From an uncultured Candidatus Melainabacteria bacterium (GTDB taxonomy: Bacteria; Cyanobacteriota; Vampirovibrionia; Gastranaerophilales; Gastranaerophilaceae), in the NCBI GenBank assembly GCA_934717745.1, contig CAKUZB010000002.1:62001-126000 (forward strand): a stretch of DNA of 64,000 nt, written 5' to 3'. The translations under genes and the position numbers were made by a program. The notes beneath the pieces were generated by a model. That model had not been told where the DNA came from. It worked only from the letters and a program-made list of their open reading frames with translations, and searched no databases. Positions 33,371 through 41,765 of the stretch are shown here, in pieces; position 1 is the first letter of the stretch, and the number at the start of each line of letters is the position of its first letter.

Positions 33371-35467
33371 TTACTCTTGTGGCATATAACTTTCGCCTAT
33401 TGTGTCTACTGCTTCAACCTTAATATCTGTAATCAATTCAGAATATGAAATTACAACAATTGTTGGAATATGACGTTCTAACAATTGGAATAACGGTAAT
33501 CTGATTCTAGGTGAACACAAAATAACAGGTTGTTTACCGATATTTTGATGAGCATTCATCAATGTTGATGCCGTTGTTTCAATCAATTCTTGTACCTGCA
33601 TTGGATTTAACAAGAACATTGTACCAAGTTCTGTTCTTTGACAACTGTCATCAAGAACTTTTTCCCACTCTGGAGAAAGAGTTAAGGCATAAAGAACTTT
33701 ATCTTCTTGAACATTACCCAAACAGATTTGACGACCTAAAGCGGCTCTCAGACGTTCTGAAAGAATGTCCGGTTCTTTCGAAAATCTTGCATAGTCGCAA
33801 AGTCTTTCAAAAATGAAGATAATATCCTTGATTGAAACTTTTTCTCTAATCAAGTTTACAAAGATTTTTCTCAAATCACTTGTAGAAATAATTGTTGGAA
33901 CAAGGTCATTTACAAGAGTAGGATCTTGAGAACGAACTAATTCCATTAATTTTAACACGTCTGTTTTTGTCATAATATCATCAACGTGTTTTCTTGTAAT
34001 TTCTTGCAAGTGAGTAATAACAACGTCTGTCGCATCAACAGCGGTAATTGCCTTTGTTGATTTAGCATCTTCCTCAGAAACCCAATATGCTTGGGTTTGG
34101 TAAGTTGGGTCAACACCAACAATTGCATCTTCCGGAACTTCAGGTTTTACAGAATCCCACTGATCAGCAATTACCATATATTTTCCAGGATATACAAAAC
34201 CGGTCGCAACAGTATTTCCACGAATTGCAATCAAATATTCATTCGCTTCTAAAGCAGAAGAATCCATAATTCTGATATTCGGTAAAATATAGCCCAACTC
34301 ATCGGTTACACGTTGTCTTAAAGCGGCAATTTTTGCAAGCAATTGACCCTCTTGATCAGGGTCAGCAATACATAACAAGCCCGCACCAACCTGCAAACTC
34401 AATACGTCAACACCCAATCTCTCGTACATTCTGTTTGGGTTAACCAAGTCTTGCATGTTCTGACGAACACTTTCTAATTGACCTAATTGAGATTGAACGT
34501 CTGCATTAACCAATGTTGACAAACCTGTAACAGTCAAAATTGTCGCAAATAATAAAAATGGAAACCAAGGTAAACCTGTAACCGGACTTGAACAAGCAAT
34601 TAACAACAAGAAACCTGCTGCTAAAAATAATGAATTTGGTTTACTTGAAATTTGTCCAACCAAATCGTTACCTAATGAATTTGCAGCCGAAGAACGAGTC
34701 ATTACGATACCGGCAGCAACTGACATCAATAAAGACGGAACTTGAGATGACAAACCATCACCGATAGTTAAAATTGTATATTTTGAAACAGCGTCTGCGA
34801 TTGGCATTTGGTTCATCAAACAACCGACACACAAACCACCAACAATGTTGATGATTGTAATAATCAAACCTGCGATAGTATCACCTTTTACGAACTTCAT
34901 AGAACCGTCCATAGAACCGAACAGATTTGATTCTCTTTGTAAATCTTCACGTCTTTTAACTGCTTCTTCCGGAGAAATCAACCCCGCATTAAAATCGGCG
35001 TCAATTGTCATTTGCTTACCAGGCATCGCATCTAAGGCAAATCTGGCTGCAACTTCGGCGATACGTTCCGCACCCTTTGTAATTACCATAAACTGTACAG
35101 TCGTAATAATTAAGAAAATTACAACCCCTACAACCATGTTACCACCAGTTACGAAGTGTCCGAACGCAGAAACTACTTCACCTGCGTCCCCTTTTGCCAA
35201 AATCAAACGAGTTGAGGCGATTGACAGAATCAAACGGAACATCGTACCCAAAAGAATGATTGACGGAAATGCTGCCAATTCAAGTGGTTTTTGAACGTAC
35301 AGGGCTATCATCAGAAGTACGATACCGATTGTCATATTTAAAGAAATTGAAAAGTTAATAACCCAATTAGGCATCTCCATTAACAGGATAAGTATCAAGA
35401 CTAATACAAATCCCGCTAAAGCAAATTCACTTATTGGTTGCGTTCCTCCGCCACTAGGTGCTGCCAT
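33371..35467 (-). CDS. flhA: Flagellar export apparatus protein FlhA
   Basis: The protein has 698 residues. The N-terminal half has about eight membrane helices with the FHIPEP landmarks (FALDAMPGKQMTIDADFNAG near 140-160). The cytoplasmic half (about 340-698) forms the nonameric export gate ring that docks chaperone-substrate complexes. Length and order are normal. Its ATG overlaps the fliH stop (TAATG). Confidence 0.96.
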   Translation of the reverse strand: MAAPSGGGTQPISEFALAGFVLVLILILLMEMPNWVINFSISLNMTIGIVLLMIALYVQKPLELAAFPSIILLGTMFRLILSIASTRLILAKGDAGEVVSAFGHFVTGGNMVVGVVIFLIITTVQFMVITKGAERIAEVAARFALDAMPGKQMTIDADFNAGLISPEEAVKRREDLQRESNLFGSMDGSMKFVKGDTIAGLIITIINIVGGLCVGCLMNQMPIADAVSKYTILTIGDGLSSQVPSLLMSVAAGIVMTRSSAANSLGNDLVGQISSKPNSLFLAAGFLLLIACSSPVTGLPWFPFLLFATILTVTGLSTLVNADVQSQLGQLESVRQNMQDLVNPNRMYERLGVDVLSLQVGAGLLCIADPDQEGQLLAKIAALRQRVTDELGYILPNIRIMDSSALEANEYLIAIRGNTVATGFVYPGKYMVIADQWDSVKPEVPEDAIVGVDPTYQTQAYWVSEEDAKSTKAITAVDATDVVITHLQEITRKHVDDIMTKTDVLKLMELVRSQDPTLVNDLVPTIISTSDLRKIFVNLIREKVSIKDIIFIFERLCDYARFSKEPDILSERLRAALGRQICLGNVQEDKVLYALTLSPEWEKVLDDSCQRTELGTMFLLNPMQVQELIETTASTLMNAHQNIGKQPVILCSPRIRLPLFQLLERHIPTIVVISYSELITDIKVEAVDTIGESYMPQE

Positions 35468-36195
35468 TACATGCCTTTCAATGCTTCTTTAATAATTTCC
35501 AGTTGAGTATCCAAAGATGCATCAACTATACCGTTGTTTGTGTTTAGAATACAACCACCCTCGGCAATAGATTCGTCGCCTACGACATTAATTTTTGCCT
35601 CTATCCCCATTGATGAAATGTACTCCGGTAATTCTGTTTTAACTAAATCAACTTGTAGAGGATTTAGTTTTACTGTAATTCTAGGTTCTTCTTTTGACAA
35701 TGTTTTCATAACATCTACAATAGAATCCAAAATTACTTGTGGATTTTGTTCCACTTCTCTTTTAATGATTTTTCTTGCAATATCAACACTAATTTCTAAA
35801 ATATCCGGAGCAATATACTCAAAAACTTCTTTTTTTGCACTAACAAAATCCGCAATTTTTGCCCTTAAAAGGCTTATATCATTTTCCGCTTGCTCCAAAC
35901 CGGCTCTATAACCTTCTTTTGCAGCCGTTTCTTTAATTGATTCGGCTTCCTCTTGAGCCCTTGAAATCAAATTTCTATCATCAATTCGACGGTATCCACG
36001 TCTTCTATCTCCACGACGACGTTCTTGACGCTGAGAAAAATCAATGTTATCCAAGTCAAAAATATCAATCTTTTCTTCTACAGGCGGTTGCGGTAAAGAA
36101 TTTTGCACCGATGACACCGACTGCTGAGCCTGATTGATTGGTTGTTGAACAACTGCACCTTGTCCAGTAGACTTGTTTTGCTTTTTTATAATCAT
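35467..36195 (-). CDS. fliH: Flagellar assembly protein FliH
   Basis: The protein has 242 residues. A Gln/Pro-rich head (1-45) is followed by a very basic patch (ERRRGDRRRGYRR near 57-69), a coiled coil with small residues (AQEEAESIKETAAKEGYRAG near 80-100), and the C-terminal FliH/SctL domain (VDIARKIIKREVE, then a KLNP segment and GGCILNTNNGIVDASLDTQL). FliH restrains the export ATPase FliI. fliI is not next to it, which is unusual. No Shine-Dalgarno is seen; the start lies 11 nt after the preceding stop. Confidence 0.85.
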   Translation of the reverse strand: MIIKKQNKSTGQGAVVQQPINQAQQSVSSVQNSLPQPPVEEKIDIFDLDNIDFSQRQERRRGDRRRGYRRIDDRNLISRAQEEAESIKETAAKEGYRAGLEQAENDISLLRAKIADFVSAKKEVFEYIAPDILEISVDIARKIIKREVEQNPQVILDSIVDVMKTLSKEEPRITVKLNPLQVDLVKTELPEYISSMGIEAKINVVGDESIAEGGCILNTNNGIVDASLDTQLEIIKEALKGM

Positions 36196-36206
36196 GATTG
36201 ATTATA

Positions 36207-37211
36207 TTATACACTACATTCAATATGTTGGGCAATAAGATTTGAAATTTTTGGCGGAAGTTCGTACAGTTCGTCTTGTAGAGCACTTGTAACAAACCTT
36301 TTAACATTTATTCTTTCACGTTTTAAGATTACCTCAATTTTTTCTCTTGTCGAATTTCTTAAAGCATTTTTAATTCTAAAAATTAACTGATTTGGAGCAG
36401 TACCATTTTTACTTGGTAAGTTTGTTTTAATTTCTTTTAAGCATTGAATAGCCACATTCGCATCAACTCGTTGATCTAAATCCGGCATTTGCATATATTG
36501 AATAACAAGTTGAGCATCTTGAGGATTAAATTTATTCAAAATTGAAGAAACTTTGTCTTGCGATAAAGTTCTTAACAATAAAGCAAGAGAAGCCAATTTG
36601 AATAACTTTTTATCAGAACCGACATTTGCTTGAGATTGACCCGCAGGTACTCCTGCACCTTGTGGCTGTTGCTGTTGCTCAATTTCAGCCTGACGTTGTG
36701 CTGCTTGTTCTGCTTCAACTTGCTCAACCAATTGATTCAAGTTATTTTGCTTTTCTGCTTGTTCTTTTAATTCTTCGTCAATAATACCACGTTGTTGCAA
36801 CTCTTCCAATGCCGCTTCGTAAGATTTTATTACATGGTGTTCAATTAATTCAAGGATTTTATCTTGCGGAAGTCCTTGTTTAATAGTTTGTTTACCAATA
36901 TCAAAAATTGTAAACGCAATTTTTTGCATTACACCGTCCCAATATTCCGGTTGAATACCGGAACGGATAAGGTCTACAGATTTATGGAATGACCATTCCG
37001 CAATAATTTGAGTTAATAAAATAGCCTGTTCTGCATTAAATCCTGCCTCTGCATCATTTGAAATTGCTTCACCGGCAAGAGATGAAAAGTTTACTAAAGT
37101 TTTTACAATGTAATCTTTTTGAAACGGCTCAAATTCTTGCGGTACAAGTTCTTTTGCTTGTGTCGCTAAGTCTGACGCAAATTGTTTATAATCAAATCCT
37201 TCTATTGGCAT
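36207..37211 (-). CDS. FliG-like rotor protein with unusual architecture
   Basis: The protein has 334 residues. Position between fliF and fliH is that of fliG. Residues 201-265 resemble one FliG helical repeat (LASLALLLRTLSQDKVSSIL, then NPQDAQLVIQYMQMPDLD), the part that in FliG binds the FliF tail or the neighbouring FliG. But the protein has about 140 residues of a helical domain I do not recognise before it, a Gln-rich linker (155-200), and no charged torque-helix motif of FliG-C. The last 60 residues are helical and basic. The start is unclear: a good ribosome site (GAAGGA) serves a short upstream frame instead. Confidence 0.6.
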   Translation of the reverse strand: MPIEGFDYKQFASDLATQAKELVPQEFEPFQKDYIVKTLVNFSSLAGEAISNDAEAGFNAEQAILLTQIIAEWSFHKSVDLIRSGIQPEYWDGVMQKIAFTIFDIGKQTIKQGLPQDKILELIEHHVIKSYEAALEELQQRGIIDEELKEQAEKQNNLNQLVEQVEAEQAAQRQAEIEQQQQPQGAGVPAGQSQANVGSDKKLFKLASLALLLRTLSQDKVSSILNKFNPQDAQLVIQYMQMPDLDQRVDANVAIQCLKEIKTNLPSKNGTAPNQLIFRIKNALRNSTREKIEVILKRERINVKRFVTSALQDELYELPPKISNLIAQHIECSV

Positions 37212-37228
37212 TTTATTTTGAAATCCAT
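37202..37228 (-). other. Possible upstream ORF overlapping the FliG-like start
   Basis: Eight codons, MDFKIKCQ and a stop, start 4 nt after AAGGA and end 7 nt inside the FliG-like gene. The first four codons match the start of fliF (MDFK). Ribosomes ending here could re-initiate at the FliG-like ATG. Confidence 0.35.
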
Positions 37229-37241
37229 TTCCTTCGTTTAA

Positions 37242-37247
37242 ATTATA
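37242..37247 (-). promoter_or_regulatory. Probable promoter of the FliG-like gene
   Basis: A consensus TATAAT on the minus strand, with TTGATA 15 nt upstream. It lies between the repeat region and the gene, so the FliG-like gene may be expressed apart from fliE-fliF. Confidence 0.45.
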
Positions 37248-37343
37248 CTAAACCTACTGTAATATCAATATTCTCGCTTTATTTCTTAGTTTTAGGTTTT
37301 AGATTTTGAGTTTTTGGTTTTGTTTTTTGTTTCGGGTTTTTTG

Positions 37344-37389
37344 TTACGGGTTTACTCGCTTCGCTCGTTCACCCTACCGAAAATCCGCT
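37344..37389. repeat. 46-bp direct repeat, copy 1
   Basis: Starts TTACGGGTTTACTCGCTTCG and ends GAAAATCCGCT. It is identical to copy 2 93 bp further on, and more GC-rich than its surroundings. Confidence 0.9.
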
Positions 37390-37436
37390 GTCTTGGATTA
37401 TTCGGGTTGTCGACGGAGTAACGTCCGACCGCCAAC

Positions 37437-37482
37437 TTACGGGTTTACTCGCTTCGCTCGTTCACCCTACCGAAAATCCGCT
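37437..37482. repeat. 46-bp direct repeat, copy 2
   Basis: Identical to 37344-37389. It reaches into the last bases of the fliF stop codon. The 47 bp between the copies are also GC-rich and include an imperfect dyad around GTCGACGG and CGTCCGAC. Confidence 0.9.
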
Positions 37483-39157
37483 ATCCTTGTTCAATCCAAC
37501 TCTTAATTTTTTCACCTGTTTCGTTAGGGTCAAGTGCATCTATATCAGAATGAATTGCGGCAAGAGCCTCGTCAATTACATGTGATGGAATTTGAGGAAC
37601 TATTTCACGTTGTTGTTGTTCAATTAAGCCTTGTTGTAATTGAGTTTGACGTTCAACCAATTCGGCTGTTTTCATATTCATATCACGTAATTGTTCGTCT
37701 TGTTGACTTGCAAGATTTCTCAACACTTGCATTTCTTGTTGTTGAGCAAGTTGACTTGCTTTGATTTTACTTGAAACTACTACGTAGCCACCAGTTAAGC
37801 AGATACCGACCATTGCCAAAATTAACCACCAAGGATTTCCTGATTCTTCAGTTTTTGGTAATGTTTCACCTTTATCTGTTGCTAAATATGGTTCAATTGA
37901 TTCAGATAATGCGATTGTTACATTTTCAGGGTTAACTTTCGGACTTGCTGCTCTTGCAATTAACTCTTTCAATTCTTCTAAAGTTGTATCCGCAGGTAAG
38001 GCATTCTTTTCCAAAGTTACAGCAACTGAGATTTCTTCAACAATACCGGCTTTTTGGTATTCATTAACTTGAGTTTTTGTAACACCATATTGAGTTTCTC
38101 TGGCACGTCTTGAGTAGTTTCTGTTTTGTGAAGACGCAGATGCTGAGTTTGCAGAACCCGGAGTTATCAAGCCGTTTGGCAAGTATACACTTACGGCATT
38201 TGCTTTGCCTGAACCACGACTGTTATCAGTCGATTCATCACCCAAACCTTCAACGAAAGTTTGTTCTGATACTGATGCCTTTTGATTTGGATCGTAAATA
38301 ATACTTGATTTTTCCACCGGAGATTGCTTCAATGATGTACTTACAGTTACAACGAAATTACCTTTACCAATCAATCTGTCTAACTGTGCATTAACTTTTT
38401 GTTGCATGTACTTATCATTTTCTTCAACCCTTGAAAGCATTTCGTCTTCGGCACTAATAATACTTGAATAAACGTTACCGTTTGTGTCTGTAATTGAAAT
38501 ATTATCAGCAGTTAAACCTGTAACACTACCTAACAAAAGGTTAGTGATTGCTTTTATTTTTAAAGGAGGCAATTTTTCGCTTATTTGAGTTGTTAACTGA
38601 ACTGTTGCAGTAACAGGTTTTTGCATAGAAGAAAACATTGTTTGTTCAGGAATTGAAATAAACACAGAAGCATTGTCAATTCCGTCCATTTTTCTGATTA
38701 ATCTTGCTAATTCACCGTTGATTGCTCTGGCTAAACGAATTCTTTTATCTTCTTTTGTTGAAGTAAAATCACCTTTATCAAAAATTTCCAAACCAACATT
38801 TTGATCCATCAAGCCACTTTTTACGATTGTTAAAAGTGCTGTATCTCGTTGTGCTTGGTTGTATGTTTTTGCTTTTAATATAATTGAAGATTTTGTTCCG
38901 TCTAAAGCACGAGAGGCTTGAATACCACTTTTTGCAAGTAAGGCTTGGATTTCAATTGCTTTACCTAAATTATCTGTAGTTAATAGTACCAAATCTTCAT
39001 TGATAGGTTTTTCATCTACTAATTTCGCTTTTTCAGCCTCAGATTTTCCGCCGGCAGACATAACAACAGCCATTACACCAATCGCCAAAACTAAGACTAC
39101 GACACCTATAATGCCGTATAAAACCATTTTATTTTGTAGTAATTGTTTGAAATCCAT
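37481..39157 (-). CDS. fliF: Flagellar MS-ring protein FliF
   Basis: The protein has 558 residues. A membrane helix at about 12-34 precedes the YscJ/FliF ring-building motifs (about 45-215, with VSIPEQ-like SIPEQTMF) and the second periplasmic domain. A disordered Ser/Asn/Arg-rich loop (about 310-345) and a second helix (about 436-456) follow, then a Gln-rich cytoplasmic tail. The final DPNETGEKIKSWIEQG resembles the FliG-binding end of canonical FliF. AGGGGAA precedes the ATG. Confidence 0.93.
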   Translation of the reverse strand: MDFKQLLQNKMVLYGIIGVVVLVLAIGVMAVVMSAGGKSEAEKAKLVDEKPINEDLVLLTTDNLGKAIEIQALLAKSGIQASRALDGTKSSIILKAKTYNQAQRDTALLTIVKSGLMDQNVGLEIFDKGDFTSTKEDKRIRLARAINGELARLIRKMDGIDNASVFISIPEQTMFSSMQKPVTATVQLTTQISEKLPPLKIKAITNLLLGSVTGLTADNISITDTNGNVYSSIISAEDEMLSRVEENDKYMQQKVNAQLDRLIGKGNFVVTVSTSLKQSPVEKSSIIYDPNQKASVSEQTFVEGLGDESTDNSRGSGKANAVSVYLPNGLITPGSANSASASSQNRNYSRRARETQYGVTKTQVNEYQKAGIVEEISVAVTLEKNALPADTTLEELKELIARAASPKVNPENVTIALSESIEPYLATDKGETLPKTEESGNPWWLILAMVGICLTGGYVVVSSKIKASQLAQQQEMQVLRNLASQQDEQLRDMNMKTAELVERQTQLQQGLIEQQQREIVPQIPSHVIDEALAAIHSDIDALDPNETGEKIKSWIEQG

Positions 39158-39213
39158 ATTTCCCCTGCTCAGTCTTTAAAATAATTATTTAATCTTATTC
39201 TCGTATTACAATT

Positions 39214-39543
39214 TTATACTTGAATTTGCACAATTTTATCATACGCTTGAATGACTTTTGATACAGCATTTGTTGCTACTGTCAAAGTAACTTCTGCTTG
39301 CGACATTGCAATCATTACATCGTGAACATCTACATCAGGAGAACCACTTGCTGCCTTTGCTAACAAGTCATCAGGCTTATTCATTTGTTCATTAATATTT
39401 GAAACCATATTTGACATTACGTCTTTGAAACTTGATGTTTCAACAGGATTATCAATATTTGAAACACGTCCATAACCCATATTTGACTGAGTCATTGTCG
39501 GAATTTTACTATTGAAATTTACCGAATTAAATCCGTTCATCAT
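39214..39543 (-). CDS. fliE: Flagellar hook-basal body protein FliE
   Basis: The protein has 109 residues. The C-terminal DVDVHDVMIAMSQAEVTLTV followed by a helix ending IVQIQV is the FliE signature. FliE joins the MS ring to the proximal rod and is exported early by the flagellar apparatus. flgB and flgC, often upstream, are absent. GAGG lies before the ATG. Confidence 0.92.
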   Translation of the reverse strand: MMNGFNSVNFNSKIPTMTQSNMGYGRVSNIDNPVETSSFKDVMSNMVSNINEQMNKPDDLLAKAASGSPDVDVHDVMIAMSQAEVTLTVATNAVSKVIQAYDKIVQIQV

Positions 39544-39730
39544 AATACACCTCGCTTATTTTATTCTCTCTTTTTCTATCGTATTTTTTATTTTTTTCTT
39601 TGAGTAAACTCTTTCAATTTCATCTTTTTACTTTAGAATTTTATTCAATATCCTCTAAATAATGTATTTTTTTCTTAATGATTTGTTATGAAATATCAAC
39701 TAACCGCTTCACAAAACTTAATACTTAAGT

Positions 39731-39736
39731 TAAAAT
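39731..39736 (+). promoter_or_regulatory. -10 hexamer of a leaderless promoter (ubiE/menG)
   Basis: TAAAAT, the 6-nt spacer AATATT, then the ATG at 39743. There is no Shine-Dalgarno. Confidence 0.55.
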
Positions 39737-39742
39737 AATATT

Positions 39743-40402
39743 ATGAATAAAAACCCTCAAAAAATTAAAGAAATGTTCAACAGTATTGCTAAAGACTATG
39801 ATTTCAACAACAATATAATCTCTTTTGGACTTCACAAAACAATCAAAAAACTTGCAATAAATTATTTTAACATCAACGGTAAATGTCTTGATTTATGCAC
39901 CGGAACAGGCGACATTGCAGGATTTCTGAAGAATAATGGGGCTGAAGTTATCGGATTAGATTTTTCAACCAAAATGCTTGAAATCGCAAGAAAAAAACAC
40001 CCAAAAATTCAATTTGTTGAGGGAGATTGCACTAATTTACCTTTTGAAAATAACTCTTTTGACGTTGTAACCATAAGTTTCGGATTAAGGAATATTGAAA
40101 ATTATGACAAAGCATTAGATGAGATAAATAGAGTTTTAAAACCGAATGGAAAATTTTTGCACCTTGATTTTGCAAAAAAAAATGTAATTGCAAATCTTGT
40201 GTACGACCTAATTATTCCAAAACTTGTTAAAATTTTCTACAAAAACGAATTGCCTTATGAGTACCTAGTTCAATCAAAAAAACTCTTTTTTAACGAAAAA
40301 GAGTTAATAAAACTTTTTGAAAATCATAAATTTAAAATAATTAGCAAAAAAGATTTTTTACTTGGAGCAATTTCATGCCAGTTGTGTCAAAAAGAGGTTT
40401 AA
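39743..40402 (+). CDS. ubiE: UbiE/MenG-type quinone C-methyltransferase
   Basis: The protein has 219 residues. The SAM motif DLCTGTGDIAG is at 50-60, GLDFS near 71-75 and the family-specific ISFGLRN at 111-117, followed by the NRVLKPNGKF motif. It should methylate a demethylmenaquinone-like ring. No other quinone gene is nearby, and the PFOR suggests fermentation, so its real substrate is open; distant relatives methylate other compounds. It converges on the FliT-like gene and overlaps it by 4 nt. Confidence 0.8.
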   Translation: MNKNPQKIKEMFNSIAKDYDFNNNIISFGLHKTIKKLAINYFNINGKCLDLCTGTGDIAGFLKNNGAEVIGLDFSTKMLEIARKKHPKIQFVEGDCTNLPFENNSFDVVTISFGLRNIENYDKALDEINRVLKPNGKFLHLDFAKKNVIANLVYDLIIPKLVKIFYKNELPYEYLVQSKKLFFNEKELIKLFENHKFKIISKKDFLLGAISCQLCQKEV

Positions 40403-40770
40403 TCACTTGTGTAATCGCAAATTGTACCTTTTTCATATTCAATCTGCTCATACTTATTAATAATTTTTTCTTTGCTATTTTCTTTTTGTAACTCGACAGA
40501 AATCTTATCTCGCAAGATTTTCATTTTGTCTAAGTTTTCTTTTTCTTGTTTTAAAATTTGAGTTTTTAAATCTTCAATTACAGAGTTTTCTTCTTCAGTT
40601 AATTCAACCGTTTTTTTAACAAGTAAAACTTTTGAAACAAGTTGAGTTTTATGTTTTTCGAGCATTAAGACACTTTCGTAATCTTCTGCATCAATCATTT
40701 TTTTTACTTCGTTAGAAGTTGTAAAAATTTGTTTATATAAAAGTTCAAATTGTTCAAATTGTTTTGACAT
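40399..40770 (-). CDS. FliT-like flagellar chaperone (putative)
   Basis: The protein has 123 residues from the ATG at 40770, starting 1 nt after the fliS stop with GAGGG inside the end of fliS. It is all helical and charged, with a heptad-like pattern (about 50-95) and no membrane segment. FliT proteins are small helical chaperones encoded right after fliS, so context suggests FliT, but similarity is weak. The longer frame to 40863 is rejected because its extra 31 residues are out-of-frame fliS. Confidence 0.5.
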   Translation of the reverse strand: MSKQFEQFELLYKQIFTTSNEVKKMIDAEDYESVLMLEKHKTQLVSKVLLVKKTVELTEEENSVIEDLKTQILKQEKENLDKMKILRDKISVELQKENSKEKIINKYEQIEYEKGTICDYTSD

Positions 40771-40771
40771 C

Positions 40772-41188
40772 TTAACCCTCAAACTCTGAAGATTGCGATG
40801 CTGACACTTCTTTTTGACTGTTTGCCATTGCAATTGCTTGTTTCCAAGTCGCACGAAGTTCAACCAAATGTTTTAAAACTTCATCAATTTTTGTAACATC
40901 TTTTTTCATGTTTGCTTGAACCAAAGTACTATAAAAATATTCATATAATGCTTTTATTCTAACAGCAAAATCTCCCCCATTTTCAATATCTACAGTATTA
41001 ATAAACTCTAAAATAATATTTTCACAACCAATCAAATTGTTATGAATTTCCGGAATATTTTTTTGTTCCATTGCAATTTTTGCCTTGTTCAAAAACTGAA
41101 TAGCACCGTCGTATAACAAAATTAAGATTTTTTCCGGACTTGCTGTTTCTACTTCATTTTTTTGATATTGCTTTAAATACTGATTCAT
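40772..41188 (-). CDS. fliS: Flagellin chaperone FliS
   Basis: The protein has 138 residues. YQKNEVETASPEKILILLYDGAIQFLNKA near 8-36 is diagnostic (shown in part), and the helical bundle continues through DFAVRIKALYEYFYSTLVQA. FliS keeps flagellin unfolded before export. GAGG precedes the ATG. It stands between a FlaG-like gene and a FliT-like gene; flagellin and fliD are not in this window. Confidence 0.92.
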   Translation of the reverse strand: MNQYLKQYQKNEVETASPEKILILLYDGAIQFLNKAKIAMEQKNIPEIHNNLIGCENIILEFINTVDIENGGDFAVRIKALYEYFYSTLVQANMKKDVTKIDEVLKHLVELRATWKQAIAMANSQKEVSASQSSEFEG

Positions 41189-41196
41189 TAATACCT

Positions 41197-41673
41197 CTAA
41201 ATATTTAAGTTTACCATTATACCAGAATTATAATCTAATTTATTAATCATATCAAGAAAATCTTGTGCTTTAATTGATTCAAGAATTTTATTTGTTGATT
41301 TGTTATACAATTCGATTTTATCTGTTTTATTATTAATCTTTATTACGACATTTTCCGGATCATTAATAACGAGGTTTTTGTATCTTTTTGCACTTTTTGT
41401 CGATAACCTCTTATCCTTATCAATACCAGACTCGTCATTTTCTTCTTCATCTTCGTTTTCGTCCTTTGATTCTTCATAAGCATCTTCAAAGAACTTATTT
41501 TGATTACCCTTTTCTTCGTCGTTGTTAATCTTTTTATTCAAAGCCTTATCAATTTTTCCAACGACTTTTTCATTACCCGTAAACACAACTTGCTCTGCGG
41601 TTGCAGCAGCCTGTGCTGAAGTAATATCCTTTGGTAAATTAAAATTTGCTATAGAAAATCCATCAACGCTCAT
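41197..41673 (-). CDS. FlaG-like flagellar protein (putative)
   Basis: The protein has 158 residues. Residues 40-85 are very acidic (Glu/Asp/Asn-rich) and probably disordered. The last 55 residues (VVIKINNKTDKIELYNKSTN, then DFLDMINKLDYNSGIMVNLNI) follow the pattern of FlaG, where a beta hairpin and a helix with a dibasic start end in a hydrophobic turn. Gene order flaG-(fliD)-fliS-fliT is common, and fliD is missing here. AAGGA precedes the ATG. Confidence 0.5.
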   Translation of the reverse strand: MSVDGFSIANFNLPKDITSAQAAATAEQVVFTGNEKVVGKIDKALNKKINNDEEKGNQNKFFEDAYEESKDENEDEEENDESGIDKDKRLSTKSAKRYKNLVINDPENVVIKINNKTDKIELYNKSTNKILESIKAQDFLDMINKLDYNSGIMVNLNI

Positions 41674-41729
41674 TTTTTTCCTTTTTTGTTACATTTGCAT
41701 TTTGAATTGCTTTTTATTATATTATAATA

Positions 41730-41735
41730 TATAAT
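41730..41735 (+). promoter_or_regulatory. Probable promoter of the MshEN-like gene
   Basis: Two consensus TATAAT hexamers (41723-41728 and 41730-41735) lie ahead of a GGAGAG ribosome site and a TTG start. Confidence 0.4.
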
Positions 41736-41765
41736 GGAAGAAATAAATACTGAATGGAGAGTATT

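Noticed and set aside
36206..36211. Leaderless promoter for fliH
   Set aside because: A TATAAT lies across the preceding stop, but the spacer to the ATG is 10 nt, outside the 6-7 nt seen elsewhere; fliH is more likely coupled to the FliG-like gene.
37306..37506. 66-codon plus-strand frame through the repeat island
   Set aside because: The protein-like repetition (YGFTRFARSPYRKSA) comes from the 46-bp DNA repeat; there is no ribosome site and the frame runs antisense into fliF.
40771..40863. N-terminal extension of the FliT-like frame
   Set aside because: It reads fliS codons out of frame; the ATG at 40770 has a clear GAGGG site.
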